Positions 27,665 through 36,286 of a DNA stretch of 64,000 bases are shown piece after piece. Position 1 is the first letter of the stretch; every line of letters starts with the position of its first letter. The translations under genes were made by a program, and so were the position numbers. The notes beneath the pieces are model-generated. The model saw nothing but the letters and a program-made list of their open reading frames with translations, had not been told where the DNA came from and searched no databases. This stretch comes from Deltaproteobacteria bacterium (GTDB lineage Bacteria; Desulfobacterota; Desulfuromonadia; Desulfuromonadales; Geopsychrobacteraceae). The stretch spans positions 23,639-87,638 of the forward strand of contig JAGYPB010000003.1 of the NCBI GenBank assembly GCA_018399135.1, written 5' to 3'.

Positions 27665-28012
27665 ATGGCAACAGCAAAGGATTTTGTCGTACGGATCAGC
27701 AAGATTTCCGGGATCTATGGGTGTTTATTAACCAAACGCGATGGTACCCTGGTTGGCCGCGCCATTGAGAATCCGGAAAATTATACGATTCTTATGCAGA
27801 TCAGTGGAGAAGTGGCTCAGGAAATCCAGCAGAAGATTGGCGTAAATCATTGTCGTTCAGTTAATTTCGTTTGTCAGGGTGAGGATAGTTTCTATGTTTT
27901 CCCCATCGATGGTTACTTGCTGGGGGTTGTCGCGCAACCGGGAACAGAGCATAACGTCATGGTTGATGAGGTGAACCGGTTGATCGGGCGAGTAACAACC
28001 GGAAGTTCTTGA
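27665..28012 (+). CDS. Roadblock/LC7-like protein, second
   Basis: 115 residues with the same fold order: DFVVRISKISGIYGCLLTKRDG, VGRAIENPENYTILMQISGE, FVCQGEDSFYVFPIDGYLLGVV. The two roadblock genes lie 5 bp apart and may encode a heterodimer. They close the operon that begins with the HDOD gene. Confidence 0.68.
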   Translation: MATAKDFVVRISKISGIYGCLLTKRDGTLVGRAIENPENYTILMQISGEVAQEIQQKIGVNHCRSVNFVCQGEDSFYVFPIDGYLLGVVAQPGTEHNVMVDEVNRLIGRVTTGSS

Positions 28013-28019
28013 CCCGGTT

Positions 28020-28229
28020 GTGTCACCAAAAGACATTAAGGGGAGCGGTCATGATAAATGTATTACGCCCGTGCCGCCTATGGTCATAGCTGTCGGCTAT
28101 CCTGACGAAAAAAGATCGGTCATCCTGAAAGTTCGTTGCGAACTGAAAAAATTCATCATGAAGGTTACAGTGTCTAGCTTCGCTGTTGTTATTCAGGTTT
28201 TTTGTGTCACGGGGTTGATTTCCATTTAA
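28020..28229 (+). pseudogene. Possible remnant of a nitroreductase-type gene
   Basis: The 295 bp between 28013 and 28307 hold no convincing gene. One short frame reads PVPPMVIAVGYPDEKRSV, which looks like the C-terminal strand of nitroreductases (VAVGYP). Nothing upstream supports a complete gene. A weak hairpin CAAGGCA/TGCCTTG lies at 28255-28279. Confidence 0.25.
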
Positions 28230-28307
28230 GGAAATGACACCCTAGGGAGCAAAGCAAGGCAAATGTGGTGCCTTGTCTATTTGTGACTTAAAAATACAGG
28301 AGATGAC

Positions 28308-28739
28308 ATGACAGCAGTAGCAACAGGGAGTAAAATTAAAGTTCACTACACCGGTACCTTCGACGATGGCGAAGTTTTTGACAGTTCGCGTCAGGCACAA
28401 CAGCCTTTTGAGTTCGAGGTCGGTTCCGGTCAGGTGATCCCTGGGTTTGACAACGCCGTAGTTGGTATGAAAGCCGGAGAAACCAAGCAGGTGCGCCTGA
28501 CTGAAGATGAAGCCTATGGGCCTTACAATCAGGAGATGGTTTTCGATGCCGACCCCAATCAGTTTGAAGATGGATTGTCTCCCGAAGTGGGGCAACAGTT
28601 TCAAACCCAGATGCAGGATGGAACCCCATTGTTGCTAACCGTTAAGGCGGTCAGCGATGACAAAATCACCCTTGATGCAAATCATCCGATGGCTGGTAAA
28701 GCCCTCAATTTTGATTTGGAAGTTGTCGAAGTGGGTTAA
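28308..28739 (+). CDS. FKBP-type peptidyl-prolyl isomerase (SlyD-like)
   Basis: 143 residues. KIKVHYTGTFDDGEVFDSS, VGSGQVIPGFDNAVVGMKAGE and EAYGPYNQEMVF are FKBP/SlyD motifs, with an insert-in-flap segment (about 70-120). It lacks the His-rich metal-binding tail of E. coli SlyD. Cytoplasmic folding catalyst. Preceded by a good ribosome site (CAGGAGATGAC) and followed by an intrinsic terminator. Confidence 0.92.
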   Translation: MTAVATGSKIKVHYTGTFDDGEVFDSSRQAQQPFEFEVGSGQVIPGFDNAVVGMKAGETKQVRLTEDEAYGPYNQEMVFDADPNQFEDGLSPEVGQQFQTQMQDGTPLLLTVKAVSDDKITLDANHPMAGKALNFDLEVVEVG

Positions 28740-28775
28740 TTGCCCCTTTGAGCAATGTTTTCCAAAGATTTATCT

Positions 28776-28805
28776 GGCCCGATATGACTATATCGGGCCT
28801 TTTTA
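28776..28805 (+). terminator. Intrinsic terminator after the FKBP gene
   Basis: GGCCCGATAT pairs perfectly with ATATCGGGCC around a GACT loop, followed by TTTTTA. It lies between convergent genes and touches the rhomboid stop at 28803. Confidence 0.85.
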
Positions 28806-29762
28806 AATTGCCGTTTCACAGTTGATGATGGCCAGCCACCAGGAAGCGACAATCAGTATTAAAGCCAGGGTGCCGCACAGCAGGTTGCTGCGACCAGAGG
28901 TTTTGATTTCTTCAGGTACCAGGGTGAAAAGTACAGCCAGGATCGCACCACAGATAAAGCCCAGCAGGTGGGCAGCAACGTCAGTATTTTCGTCACCGAC
29001 CCCAAGGATCGCGAGTAGACCTAAAGCGGCGGCAAAGGGCAATGGCCAGCGGCGCCACAAGCTGGAACGGTAGCGTAGCAGATTGTAGAGGGCCAGCAAG
29101 CCGAGAGCGCCAAAAACCGCAGTAGAGGCACCGATTGATCGATGGCTTGAAGACTGCAAGAGGGCATTGAGAACGTTGCCCAGAGTGCCGGCGGCAAGAA
29201 CAAGAAAAAATGCGACGCCAGAACCTAAAGTGCGGCACAGGCGCAGAATCAGTAATCCACCTAAAGTGAGATTGCCAAGTAGATGCAGGGTGCCGGAATG
29301 CAGGGTCAGGGCTGTGGTCGTTCGCCACCATTGTCCTGCGCGGATGTGGCCGACATCCGCACTACCCAGTGCAAGCCAGTCGATGTTCTGTAGTCCAAAC
29401 AGTGAAAATTGCTGATAGCTTAACGGGTGAAACAGCAGCAGGGCAATAAAAACCCATATCGTTGTTGACTGATTGTCTTTTAACGGCGTCGGAGCAGGTG
29501 GGGGTGGGGGCCAGTTACGGTTTTCCTGTTCGTAACTGTTAAGCTCTTTCAGCGCTTCCTGAAAAGAATCGACCGGAACCAGCAGTTGGAGAGAGTCCCC
29601 GTCTTTTTCGCTGCGCCAGGGAATACGCCGGGCTTGCAGCACCAGGGGCCAGTGCTTGAGTTGGCGTTTGTTTAACGGGTGCGCAGATAGTCCATCTTGA
29701 AGTTGCGCGGGGATGGCGACCCAATCGGGACGATCAATGTCGTGTGACGATTTCAAATCCAT
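28803..29762 (-). CDS. Rhomboid-family intramembrane serine protease
   Basis: 319 residues. A cytoplasmic N-terminal region (1-95, ending in a proline run) precedes the six-helix rhomboid core. Catalytic Ser213 is in GASTAVFG and His265 in DVAAHLLGF; His160 and Asn164 (HLLGN) are the helix-2 oxyanion residues. A seventh C-terminal helix ends the protein. It cleaves membrane proteins within the bilayer; substrates are unknown. Confidence 0.92.
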   Translation of the reverse strand: MDLKSSHDIDRPDWVAIPAQLQDGLSAHPLNKRQLKHWPLVLQARRIPWRSEKDGDSLQLLVPVDSFQEALKELNSYEQENRNWPPPPPAPTPLKDNQSTTIWVFIALLLFHPLSYQQFSLFGLQNIDWLALGSADVGHIRAGQWWRTTTALTLHSGTLHLLGNLTLGGLLILRLCRTLGSGVAFFLVLAAGTLGNVLNALLQSSSHRSIGASTAVFGALGLLALYNLLRYRSSLWRRWPLPFAAALGLLAILGVGDENTDVAAHLLGFICGAILAVLFTLVPEEIKTSGRSNLLCGTLALILIVASWWLAIINCETAI

Positions 29763-29842
29763 ATCTTATCATGACAGAAATGGAATGTTTAGTGGTGGTC
29801 TTTTTGTTGTCTGATTAATCCATCGCTAGAGCTGCCGGAGAG

Positions 29843-30385
29843 TTGCAAGTAGTGGCAAAAGATACGATAAGATCGATGAATGTCAGGGGGTTAGCTGACG
29901 AATTAGGCATTTGGCTGCGGATTGCGGCCGGGGTGGAATCATGCTGTGCCGCGCCTCAGGGGGAGCAACTGCTGGATAACCTTGCCGCTATCCCAGTCGT
30001 GTCGAGCAGGGCCAGTCGACGGCTTGGTTGTTATGTTTTTTGCGGTGATGAGCCGGTGTGTATCAGGCTGCAATTTGCTCAGGAACCGGAGAACCTGCGG
30101 CAGACGTTTCTGCACGAGATTGCCCACGCCTGTGACCATCTGAGTCAGCACGGTGGAAGTCGGCGGGTCGCACATGGTAACAGTTGGCGGCAATGGGCTC
30201 TTGCCCTGGGAATCGACACCGCCACGACCGGCCGTAGTGTAGCTATTGTCGCTTTACATCAGCAGCGGCGCAAACTGGTGGCCATTTGCCTGGCGTGTGG
30301 TGCAGAAATTTATCGGGTACGACGCTTGAACCGCAACAATCGCTATATTCATTCCTCCTGCGGCGGTGTCCTCAAAACCCGGTGA
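29843..30385 (+). CDS. SprT-like zinc metalloprotease
   Basis: 180 residues from a TTG start; a GTG at 29852 and an ATG at 29876 are alternatives and the start is not settled. The zinc motif HEIAHACDH (His91, Glu92, His95) is followed by a third His in AHGNSW (111), the SprT pattern. The C-terminus has a CLACG...SSCGG zinc-binding pair. SprT/Spartan-like proteins are minimal metalloproteases, and eukaryotic members cut DNA-protein crosslinks. The bacterial role is not established. Confidence 0.8.
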   Translation: MQVVAKDTIRSMNVRGLADELGIWLRIAAGVESCCAAPQGEQLLDNLAAIPVVSSRASRRLGCYVFCGDEPVCIRLQFAQEPENLRQTFLHEIAHACDHLSQHGGSRRVAHGNSWRQWALALGIDTATTGRSVAIVALHQQRRKLVAICLACGAEIYRVRRLNRNNRYIHSSCGGVLKTR

Positions 30386-30487
30386 CGAAGCCCTTACCTG
30401 TCTTTAACAAATCTTGACATTCTCGAGCTCATAAAATCTGCGATCTTCCGCCAATCAACCTCACATAAGACTTGGGAGGGCCCTGCA

Positions 30488-30619
30488 ATGAACATGAAAA
30501 CGATAGCTGTAGCGCACAACGTTGATCCTCATGCGATTTACGCAGTGATCTATGCCATCGTCGTCGCCAGGTTCCGTAACACGCAGCTACCGTTTGGCCC
30601 CAGACGCTGGTGGTATTAA
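30488..30619 (+). CDS. Small ORF, 43 residues, function unknown
   Basis: ATG 30488 follows a strong GGGAGG at 30475-30480. The product starts MNMKTIAVAHNVDPHAIYAV, has a short hydrophobic stretch (IYAVIYAIVVA) and ends in an aromatic/basic tail FGPRRWWY. A TTGACA at 30415 could be part of a promoter, though no -10 fits well. It overlaps the end of bcp on the other strand by 4 bp. No family recognised. Confidence 0.45.
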   Translation: MNMKTIAVAHNVDPHAIYAVIYAIVVARFRNTQLPFGPRRWWY

Positions 30620-31083
30620 AGCGTCAGAAGAAAATCGAGAACCTGCTGCGGATGTTCAGCGGCTTTAGCAACCTTGGGCCAATGTTTGATAACGATTCCC
30701 TGTTCATCGATGAGCACTGTTGAACGGATACAGCCGATGCTGGTTTTACCATACATTTTCTTTTCGCCCCAAGCCTGATAGTCCTGCATCATCGTCGCGT
30801 CGGGATCACTGAGCAGGGTAAACGGCAAATTGAACTGGCTGATGAATTGATCGTGAGAGGCGAGGCTGTCCTTGCTGACACCGATCAGTTTGACATTCAT
30901 CTTCAACAACTGTTCATGCATCGTAGCAAAGGCACAGGATTCCTTGGTGCATCCCGGGGTGCTGTCCTTGGGATAAAAGTAGATGATAAGTTTTTTGCCG
31001 GCGTAATCTGCGAGTCGATGCTGTCTGCCATCGCTTCCGTCTAGACAGAAATCGGAAGCGTTCTGCCCTTCTTTGATCGCCAT
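30616..31083 (-). CDS. bcp: Thiol peroxidase, Bcp/PrxQ type
   Basis: 155 residues. Peroxidatic Cys45 and resolving Cys50 are five residues apart in STPGCTKESCAF, as in 2-Cys PrxQ enzymes, and YFYPKD precedes them. It reduces hydrogen peroxide and organic peroxides with thioredoxin as electron donor, in the cytoplasm. Just 5 bp downstream of the MazG-like gene, so the two are probably co-transcribed. Confidence 0.94.
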   Translation of the reverse strand: MAIKEGQNASDFCLDGSDGRQHRLADYAGKKLIIYFYPKDSTPGCTKESCAFATMHEQLLKMNVKLIGVSKDSLASHDQFISQFNLPFTLLSDPDATMMQDYQAWGEKKMYGKTSIGCIRSTVLIDEQGIVIKHWPKVAKAAEHPQQVLDFLLTL

Positions 31084-31088
31084 AAGGA

Positions 31089-31358
31089 TTATCCTTTCTC
31101 GTCTTGATCTAGAAGCTCTCTGAGTTTCTCCAGCTTTTTGCTGATGGCCACTTCAACCTGGTCGTGGCCAAACATCCAGCGCAGTTGCCCCAACATCAGG
31201 GTGGCATCGGCCAGTTCATCTATAACCTCTTGCTGCGATATCTTGCCACGCTTGAAATGTTTGAGGGCGGTAATTAATTCGGCACATTCTTCTATTGCCT
31301 GATCATATTGTGCATCAATCCCCCAACGGGCTATGGTGGCCTGATAGATTTTTTCCAT
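31089..31358 (-). CDS. MazG-like nucleotide pyrophosphohydrolase domain protein
   Basis: 89 residues, a single MazG-like four-helix unit. The metal-binding pattern EECAEL (about 24-29) and ELADATLML (about 49-57) matches the EExxE...ExxD signature of all-alpha NTP pyrophosphatases. Members hydrolyse non-canonical NTPs or house-clean nucleotides; the substrate here is unknown. Precedes bcp. Confidence 0.82.
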   Translation of the reverse strand: MEKIYQATIARWGIDAQYDQAIEECAELITALKHFKRGKISQQEVIDELADATLMLGQLRWMFGHDQVEVAISKKLEKLRELLDQDEKG

Positions 31359-31484
31359 TGGTCGAGCCTTGTCGGAAGACTGAAGCGGATTAATTAAGTG
31401 ATTTTTGAGTCACCTGGATGGGCGAAATCGTTGCCTATACGTCATGCAGGAGCAAGCTTGTCAGATGAAATCCTGAGACTTTGG

Positions 31485-32222
31485 TCAGATAGTGTCGGGA
31501 CGTTCCTTGTTTAAAAACATCGCCAGTTTCTCTTCCACCAGGTTCAAATGTTCAAGCATTTTAGCACGAGCCCGCTCAGGGTCGCGCGCTTCAATTGCCT
31601 CAAGAATTTCACGGTGGTGATTAAGCAACAGTTCAACATATCCTTCTTTGCTGTAAAATTCTCCGAGGGCAACCATTATCGTAGCTTGAAACAGGGTCTG
31701 AATGGTATTGAGTACGTGAACCTGAATAGTATTATGACTTGCTGCTGTAATTGTCAGGTGGAACTGAAAGTCGATTTCCGGATCCCAACCGCCGCTTTCA
31801 GCTTGTTCCTCCATGACCGTATAGATTTCTCGTAAACGCTCGAGTTCCGGCTTTTCGGCACGTTTTGCAGCGAGGTACGCTGACCATGTTTCCAACCCCA
31901 TCCGGACTTCCGTCAGGGCATGGAGCATCCGCGGATCACGGCGTTCGACCATGCTGGCCAGAGGATCAGCCATGGTGACATCAGCAAGGGAACGGACATA
32001 GGTGCCTCCGCCCTGCCGGGAATCGAGAAAACCCATCGCTTCCAGAACCATGATGGCCTCACGCACCGACGGACGACTGACACCTAAAAAAGTAGCAAGC
32101 TCGCGTTCAGAAGGGATACGCTGACCAGGGCCGAGATCACCACGTGAAATCAGTTCTTTAATCTGGTCAACAATTTCTTCAGATAATTTTTTGGGACGGA
32201 TCGGTTTAAATACTGTGGCCAT
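31485..32222 (-). CDS. GntR/FadR-family transcriptional regulator (FCD domain)
   Basis: 245 residues. The N-terminal winged helix-turn-helix (GPGQRIPSERELATFLGVSR, then VREAIMVLEAMGFLD) and an all-helical FCD ligand-binding domain (about 90-230, with HLTITAASHN and HREILEAIEARD) place it with PdhR/LldR/FadR regulators, which bind organic acids or acyl-CoA. A possible operator lies in its own leader at 32239. Regulated genes are not evident. Confidence 0.9.
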   Translation of the reverse strand: MATVFKPIRPKKLSEEIVDQIKELISRGDLGPGQRIPSERELATFLGVSRPSVREAIMVLEAMGFLDSRQGGGTYVRSLADVTMADPLASMVERRDPRMLHALTEVRMGLETWSAYLAAKRAEKPELERLREIYTVMEEQAESGGWDPEIDFQFHLTITAASHNTIQVHVLNTIQTLFQATIMVALGEFYSKEGYVELLLNHHREILEAIEARDPERARAKMLEHLNLVEEKLAMFLNKERPDTI

Positions 32223-32238
32223 TTTTTTCTCCGAATTA

Positions 32239-32252
32239 TTTGGTAAGACCTT
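32239..32252. promoter_or_regulatory. Candidate operator for the FadR-type regulator
   Basis: TTGGTAAGACCTTT, 17 bp before the regulator start on the plus-strand map, resembles the TTGGT-N3-ACCAA half-sites of PdhR/LldR-type regulators with one arm imperfect. Autoregulation is inferred. Confidence 0.3.
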
Positions 32253-32318
32253 TTATCATAGCCGTCGAGCAAAAACAAGATATGATAAAGCCATCAGAGA
32301 AGGGGCCTTGGCGGCAGG

Positions 32319-33077
32319 TTATTCTCGGGCTTTCTGATTGCGTTTATAGCGGGTAAACCAGCCCTGGAATTCCTTTTCCTCGTGTTCCATTTCAAATGCA
32401 TTGACCAGGCCTCGAGCCAGGGAAACTGCAACAGCGCGGTTGCGCAGGTTAAAGGAATCACCATACTTATCGCTATGAAACTGTTCCTGATCTAGTCCCA
32501 GCTTGTTATAAAGTGAGTTGAGCCGGCTCTGGATGCCACGGCGCGAAAGATAGCGGCGCTGTGCCATCAGATTGTCGGTCAACCCCAGGGATATGTCGAG
32601 TAGCGCCTCGTATTCGATGTCAGACAGGGCCGTCAAGCTGTGTCCGGCACGCCCTTGAACTTTACGGACTTCAGGCGCAATCCAACATTGTTCATCAATC
32701 AGCACTGTACGGATAGCAGAGCTGATCTGTTCTTTGCTTGCTGATTTGAGGATATAGCCGTAGACAGTTTCCGGTGGAACAATTTTAACCAGAGAGCGTA
32801 CGTACATTTCGTCTTTAAATTGACTCCAGAAAACGATCCGCGCCTGGGGCTGCTTGCTCCATAACTGTCGGGCAAATTCAACACCGTTCAATTCCGGCAT
32901 CTGAATGTCACTGATAATTAAGGGACAATCACGTTCACTGCCAATTTCCAGAGCAACCTGTCCGGTTGCAGCACGGGTGACGCTAACCTGCTCCGGCCAT
33001 TGGGAAAAAAGTTGTTCAAGAAACTCCAGGTCTTTAGGGTTGTCTTCAGCGATAAGAATTTCCAGAGAGGTGGACAT
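32319..33077 (-). CDS. NarL-like response regulator
   Basis: 252 residues. Receiver domain with acidic pocket AEDN and Asp57 (IISDIQMPELNGVEF). The C-terminal part (about 150-220; LTALSDIEYEALLDISLG, then MAQRRYLSRRGIQSRLNSLY) is a helix-turn-helix of the LuxR layout but divergent. Partner of the kinase immediately upstream. ATG 33077 has GGAG at the right distance; two earlier starts overlap the kinase gene end. Confidence 0.85.
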   Translation of the reverse strand: MSTSLEILIAEDNPKDLEFLEQLFSQWPEQVSVTRAATGQVALEIGSERDCPLIISDIQMPELNGVEFARQLWSKQPQARIVFWSQFKDEMYVRSLVKIVPPETVYGYILKSASKEQISSAIRTVLIDEQCWIAPEVRKVQGRAGHSLTALSDIEYEALLDISLGLTDNLMAQRRYLSRRGIQSRLNSLYNKLGLDQEQFHSDKYGDSFNLRNRAVAVSLARGLVNAFEMEHEEKEFQGWFTRYKRNQKARE

Positions 33078-33088
33078 GGTTGGCTCCA

Positions 33089-34468
33089 TCAATTTGCACT
33101 AGCGGTGTGAAGGGTCAGCTCAAAACGGGTTCCGCTGGAAAAGCGTGATTGCTTCCACTGTACCTGGGCACCAATGGCCCGTGTGCGCTCGCGGATGTTG
33201 TTGAGACCGCGCCCCTGCTCGTTAGCTCGGCCGTTAGTGAGGCCACAGCCGTTGTCCTCAACCGAAAACACCAGGGTCTCCTCGCGCAGTTCCAGATTAA
33301 CCTCGTAGCGACTGGCCGCCGCATGTTTGTGAACATTCTGGATCGCTTCGATGGCAATGCGATAAATGGCAAGCTGCTTAATGCGGTCAAGGTTCAAGTC
33401 GGTTACCCTTGGATCGATATAAAGATGGCAGGCTGGGCCACCAGCGGGTTGTCCGATTTGATCAATATGGGCTTCGATAGCTGCGCCGAGGCCAAGAATA
33501 TCAAGGGTTTGCGGGTGCAGGTTGTTCATGATATCGCGCAGATTGGTTATTGCCTTATTAAGGTCGTGTTCCAGGCTTATGACGCGGTCGCCGACGGCAT
33601 CCCGATCCTGCAGGCCGCTCAGGGATTGCAGGCCGCGTAAAATCCCGGACAGATCGGATAATGATTGGTCGTGGAGATCCATGGCGATGCGGCGGCGCTC
33701 ATCTTCCGCACCTTCGAGCAGTTTCTCCGTGCCGACGACCTGAATTAAGCGGGTGGCCATGCGATTGATGGAACGCGCCAGCACATCCATCTCATCCTGA
33801 ATCCGATCGGGTGCCGGGGGTAGATCAAGGCTTCCGTCGGCAATTCGGGCGGCATTGGTGGAGATGGTCTGAATGCGGCTTAAAATGCGCCGACTGAAAT
33901 AGATGGATATTGACAACCCCAACAGCATGGCAATAATCAAAACCGCGATGGTCACCAGAACCGTTCGCTCAACCAGCTGGTTGATATCCTGTTCATGGAC
34001 CTGGCGTAGATGATTGCGGTGGTTCTGGGTCAGGCTGGAGAGACCCGAAAGCTCTGCACGCAATTGAGCAAAGAGGGGGGCTGTATTCTCAGGCTCAAGG
34101 CCGGCAGCAGGATTGAGACTACGTGCCAGATCAGACAGGTACTGAATCTGTTCGGAGTTTTTAAGGTTTTCGAAGGATTCTATCCGGGCGATTGCCGAGA
34201 GCATTCGCTCATAAAGATCAACAATCAAAGCCAGGTCTTCCGGTGCTGCCATCCCGCTGTGTTGAATGACGCGCAATAAAACATGCAGTCGGCGCGCTGC
34301 CATATCGGCCTCAGCCAGTGCGACAAAGTTTGTTTCTGCTACTCTGATGCTGCGTCTTTTGCTGTTGAGATCCCAATAAGTATAGTGCATGAAAATCAGG
34401 AGCAGCAAGAGCAGCATCAGGATCATCGCAGGAGCAAGAAGTATCTGGTGTTTAACTGTTATGCGCAT
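33089..34468 (-). CDS. NarX/DegS-type membrane sensor histidine kinase
   Basis: 459 residues. Two membrane helices (about 8-28 and 168-190) flank a periplasmic helical domain. A HAMP region follows, then a HisKA_3 phosphoacceptor (RRRIAMDLHDQSLSDLSGI) and a HATPase domain with VEDNGCGL and GRGLNNIRERT. This layout is typical of kinases for LuxR/NarL response regulators. The regulator gene begins at its stop. The signal is unknown. Confidence 0.9.
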   Translation of the reverse strand: MRITVKHQILLAPAMILMLLLLLLIFMHYTYWDLNSKRRSIRVAETNFVALAEADMAARRLHVLLRVIQHSGMAAPEDLALIVDLYERMLSAIARIESFENLKNSEQIQYLSDLARSLNPAAGLEPENTAPLFAQLRAELSGLSSLTQNHRNHLRQVHEQDINQLVERTVLVTIAVLIIAMLLGLSISIYFSRRILSRIQTISTNAARIADGSLDLPPAPDRIQDEMDVLARSINRMATRLIQVVGTEKLLEGAEDERRRIAMDLHDQSLSDLSGILRGLQSLSGLQDRDAVGDRVISLEHDLNKAITNLRDIMNNLHPQTLDILGLGAAIEAHIDQIGQPAGGPACHLYIDPRVTDLNLDRIKQLAIYRIAIEAIQNVHKHAAASRYEVNLELREETLVFSVEDNGCGLTNGRANEQGRGLNNIRERTRAIGAQVQWKQSRFSSGTRFELTLHTASAN

Positions 34469-34523
34469 CAGCAAATAATACCATGTTCTCTGGTCTTTGG
34501 GACTGTGCGGATACGTAGAGGCG

Positions 34524-36122
34524 TCATTTTTTCAGGCCAAGATGGCGAAATGCCGTATCGGCAAGATCAACCATCCCCTCAATTGTTTTTCTGTAAAGTC
34601 GGCGGATAGGTACATCATTGACATGAAGCTGCTTATCAATTTTTTGCAGAAGAATCTTGTCTCCAGTACCAAATCCTTCAAGTGCGGTGGCGGCCTGTGG
34701 GTCGATGCCGATCAGGAAGCGGTAATCGTGTTTTTCATGGCGGGCGGAAACTAGCAGCAGGGTGCGTTCAATGTCGCCATTGCGAAAATTATGTCGCGAT
34801 GTTTTTGCCAACAGACGGGCTACACAGCGTTTTTTTTCGCCGAGAACCGTCTCCAGGCTCATGTTGATGGGCTTGAGTTGGCCTAGGGAAATTTTATCAC
34901 TCAGAAGATAGCCTGTTGGTTTCCGTTTGAGGAAGCTTTGTTCTGTTTCCAATAATACCACAACGTTGTTATTGATCGGCCCGCCAATGGAATGCGACAA
35001 GGCCGCCCGGAATTGACCACTGGTCAAAAATCGGTGGTTTTCAACAATCTGCACCATACCGGTTGCTCCCAGGGGGTGCCCGCGGCCCTTAAGACCGCCA
35101 GTCAGATTGGTCGGAAATTGTCCATTGGGGCCGGTAATGGAGTCATCCAGAAGCCCTTCCAGAAGCTGCTGACGAGGGATAACGCCGAGATCAACCAGGT
35201 TGATTGGGCCAAAGCCGTTGAATGGATCGTGCATGTTGATATGGATGGAACCTGCCAACTGATCCAGACCACTGAGCTTGGCTTTGCCCAGAGCCTGGGC
35301 AAGGGCGATACGGGTTGCCGGAAAACTGGTGAATGACAAACGATCGGCAATGGTGGGAATGTCGGTTCCGGAACCGATCCCACTGACCCGTACGGCCCCA
35401 GGAGCGGCAGTTAACAGACAGGCGGCGATACCATCTGACATGGGGCAGAAATCGTAGTAGTGCAGCGGGTCGTAATAGAGGTAGTTTTTGCCGTTTTCGA
35501 TGTCGGCGAAATAGGTTTCGACCGGAATTTCATAATTCAGATGGGCATCAGGGTTTTGTGCCGCGAAGCGTTGAGCACGCTCAGTCAGTCGCGCCGAAAA
35601 GGACATCCATTCGTGGTTCGACAGGTTGAACTCGTCCATCAAGCTGCGCGCGACCAGGGCCCCACAGGCCGGCATAGTCAAGCCGTACTCAGCTTCTTCG
35701 CGATCGATAACGCCGGCGACAATGCGTGTTGCCGCAGCGGTTGTGGCGTCGGTCATTTTCTGGATACCGATGGCTAGAACCTGGTCATGCTGCCCGGAGG
35801 CAACTTCAAGGTAGGCAGCTTCAAAGGCGCTGGCGCCGGAGGAAGATGCGGTATCAACCAGAATTGATTTGGCACCACTGATGCCAAGTCGACCACTGAT
35901 TTTTGCCGCTACATTGTCGATGCCGGAAAAGGCAAAAGGATTCTGGCTGCCGACAATGACACAGCCAATTTTCTGTTGAGATTCACTGTGGTTTTGCACC
36001 AGGGGTTTGAGCTGATCGACAAGTTCAAAAAAACTCATGGTCGGACGATGATGACCGTTGTATTTGCCAACCGGGAGCATGAAAGATTCGGCTAGATAGA
36101 CAGGTCGTGGTTGGAAAGTCAT
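34524..36122 (-). CDS. Thiolase-family protein lacking the nucleophilic cysteine
   Basis: 532 residues. Thiolase fold (about 1-390) with GRGHPLGATGMVQ and SIGGPINNNVVVLLE near the C-terminus of that part. In the nucleophile region, VDTASSSGASAFEAA (about 89-103), the expected Cys of C-A-S-G is Ser93. The last 130 residues form an added domain with OB-like strands (LLVSARHEKHDYRFLIGI). It may be a non-condensing thiolase-like protein or use an alternative residue. ATG 36122 follows GCAGGAGGTGAAGC; a GTG upstream falls in the ribosome site. In line with the kinase gene downstream (55 bp). Confidence 0.8.
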   Translation of the reverse strand: MTFQPRPVYLAESFMLPVGKYNGHHRPTMSFFELVDQLKPLVQNHSESQQKIGCVIVGSQNPFAFSGIDNVAAKISGRLGISGAKSILVDTASSSGASAFEAAYLEVASGQHDQVLAIGIQKMTDATTAAATRIVAGVIDREEAEYGLTMPACGALVARSLMDEFNLSNHEWMSFSARLTERAQRFAAQNPDAHLNYEIPVETYFADIENGKNYLYYDPLHYYDFCPMSDGIAACLLTAAPGAVRVSGIGSGTDIPTIADRLSFTSFPATRIALAQALGKAKLSGLDQLAGSIHINMHDPFNGFGPINLVDLGVIPRQQLLEGLLDDSITGPNGQFPTNLTGGLKGRGHPLGATGMVQIVENHRFLTSGQFRAALSHSIGGPINNNVVVLLETEQSFLKRKPTGYLLSDKISLGQLKPINMSLETVLGEKKRCVARLLAKTSRHNFRNGDIERTLLLVSARHEKHDYRFLIGIDPQAATALEGFGTGDKILLQKIDKQLHVNDVPIRRLYRKTIEGMVDLADTAFRHLGLKK

Positions 36123-36152
36123 CCGCTTCACCTCCTGCTAAGTAAGATTGGT

Positions 36153-36196
36153 AAAAAAAAACCCCGAAGACCTGGAGGGGGGGTAGGTCTTCGGGG
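36153..36196 (-). terminator. Intrinsic terminator downstream of the OmpR-type kinase gene
   Basis: On the minus strand CCCCGAAGACCT pairs with AGGTCTTCGGGG (12 bp, perfect) around an 11-base loop, followed by eight or nine T residues. It separates the kinase/regulator pair from the thiolase gene. Confidence 0.88.
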
Positions 36197-36286
36197 CCGG
36201 AGTCTCCCGGAGGAGCTCCATTGTTCTTAAATTTACACGAAGCGTTTGTTGATGTAAAGTGAAAAAAACAAGCGGGAAGTGGAAAG

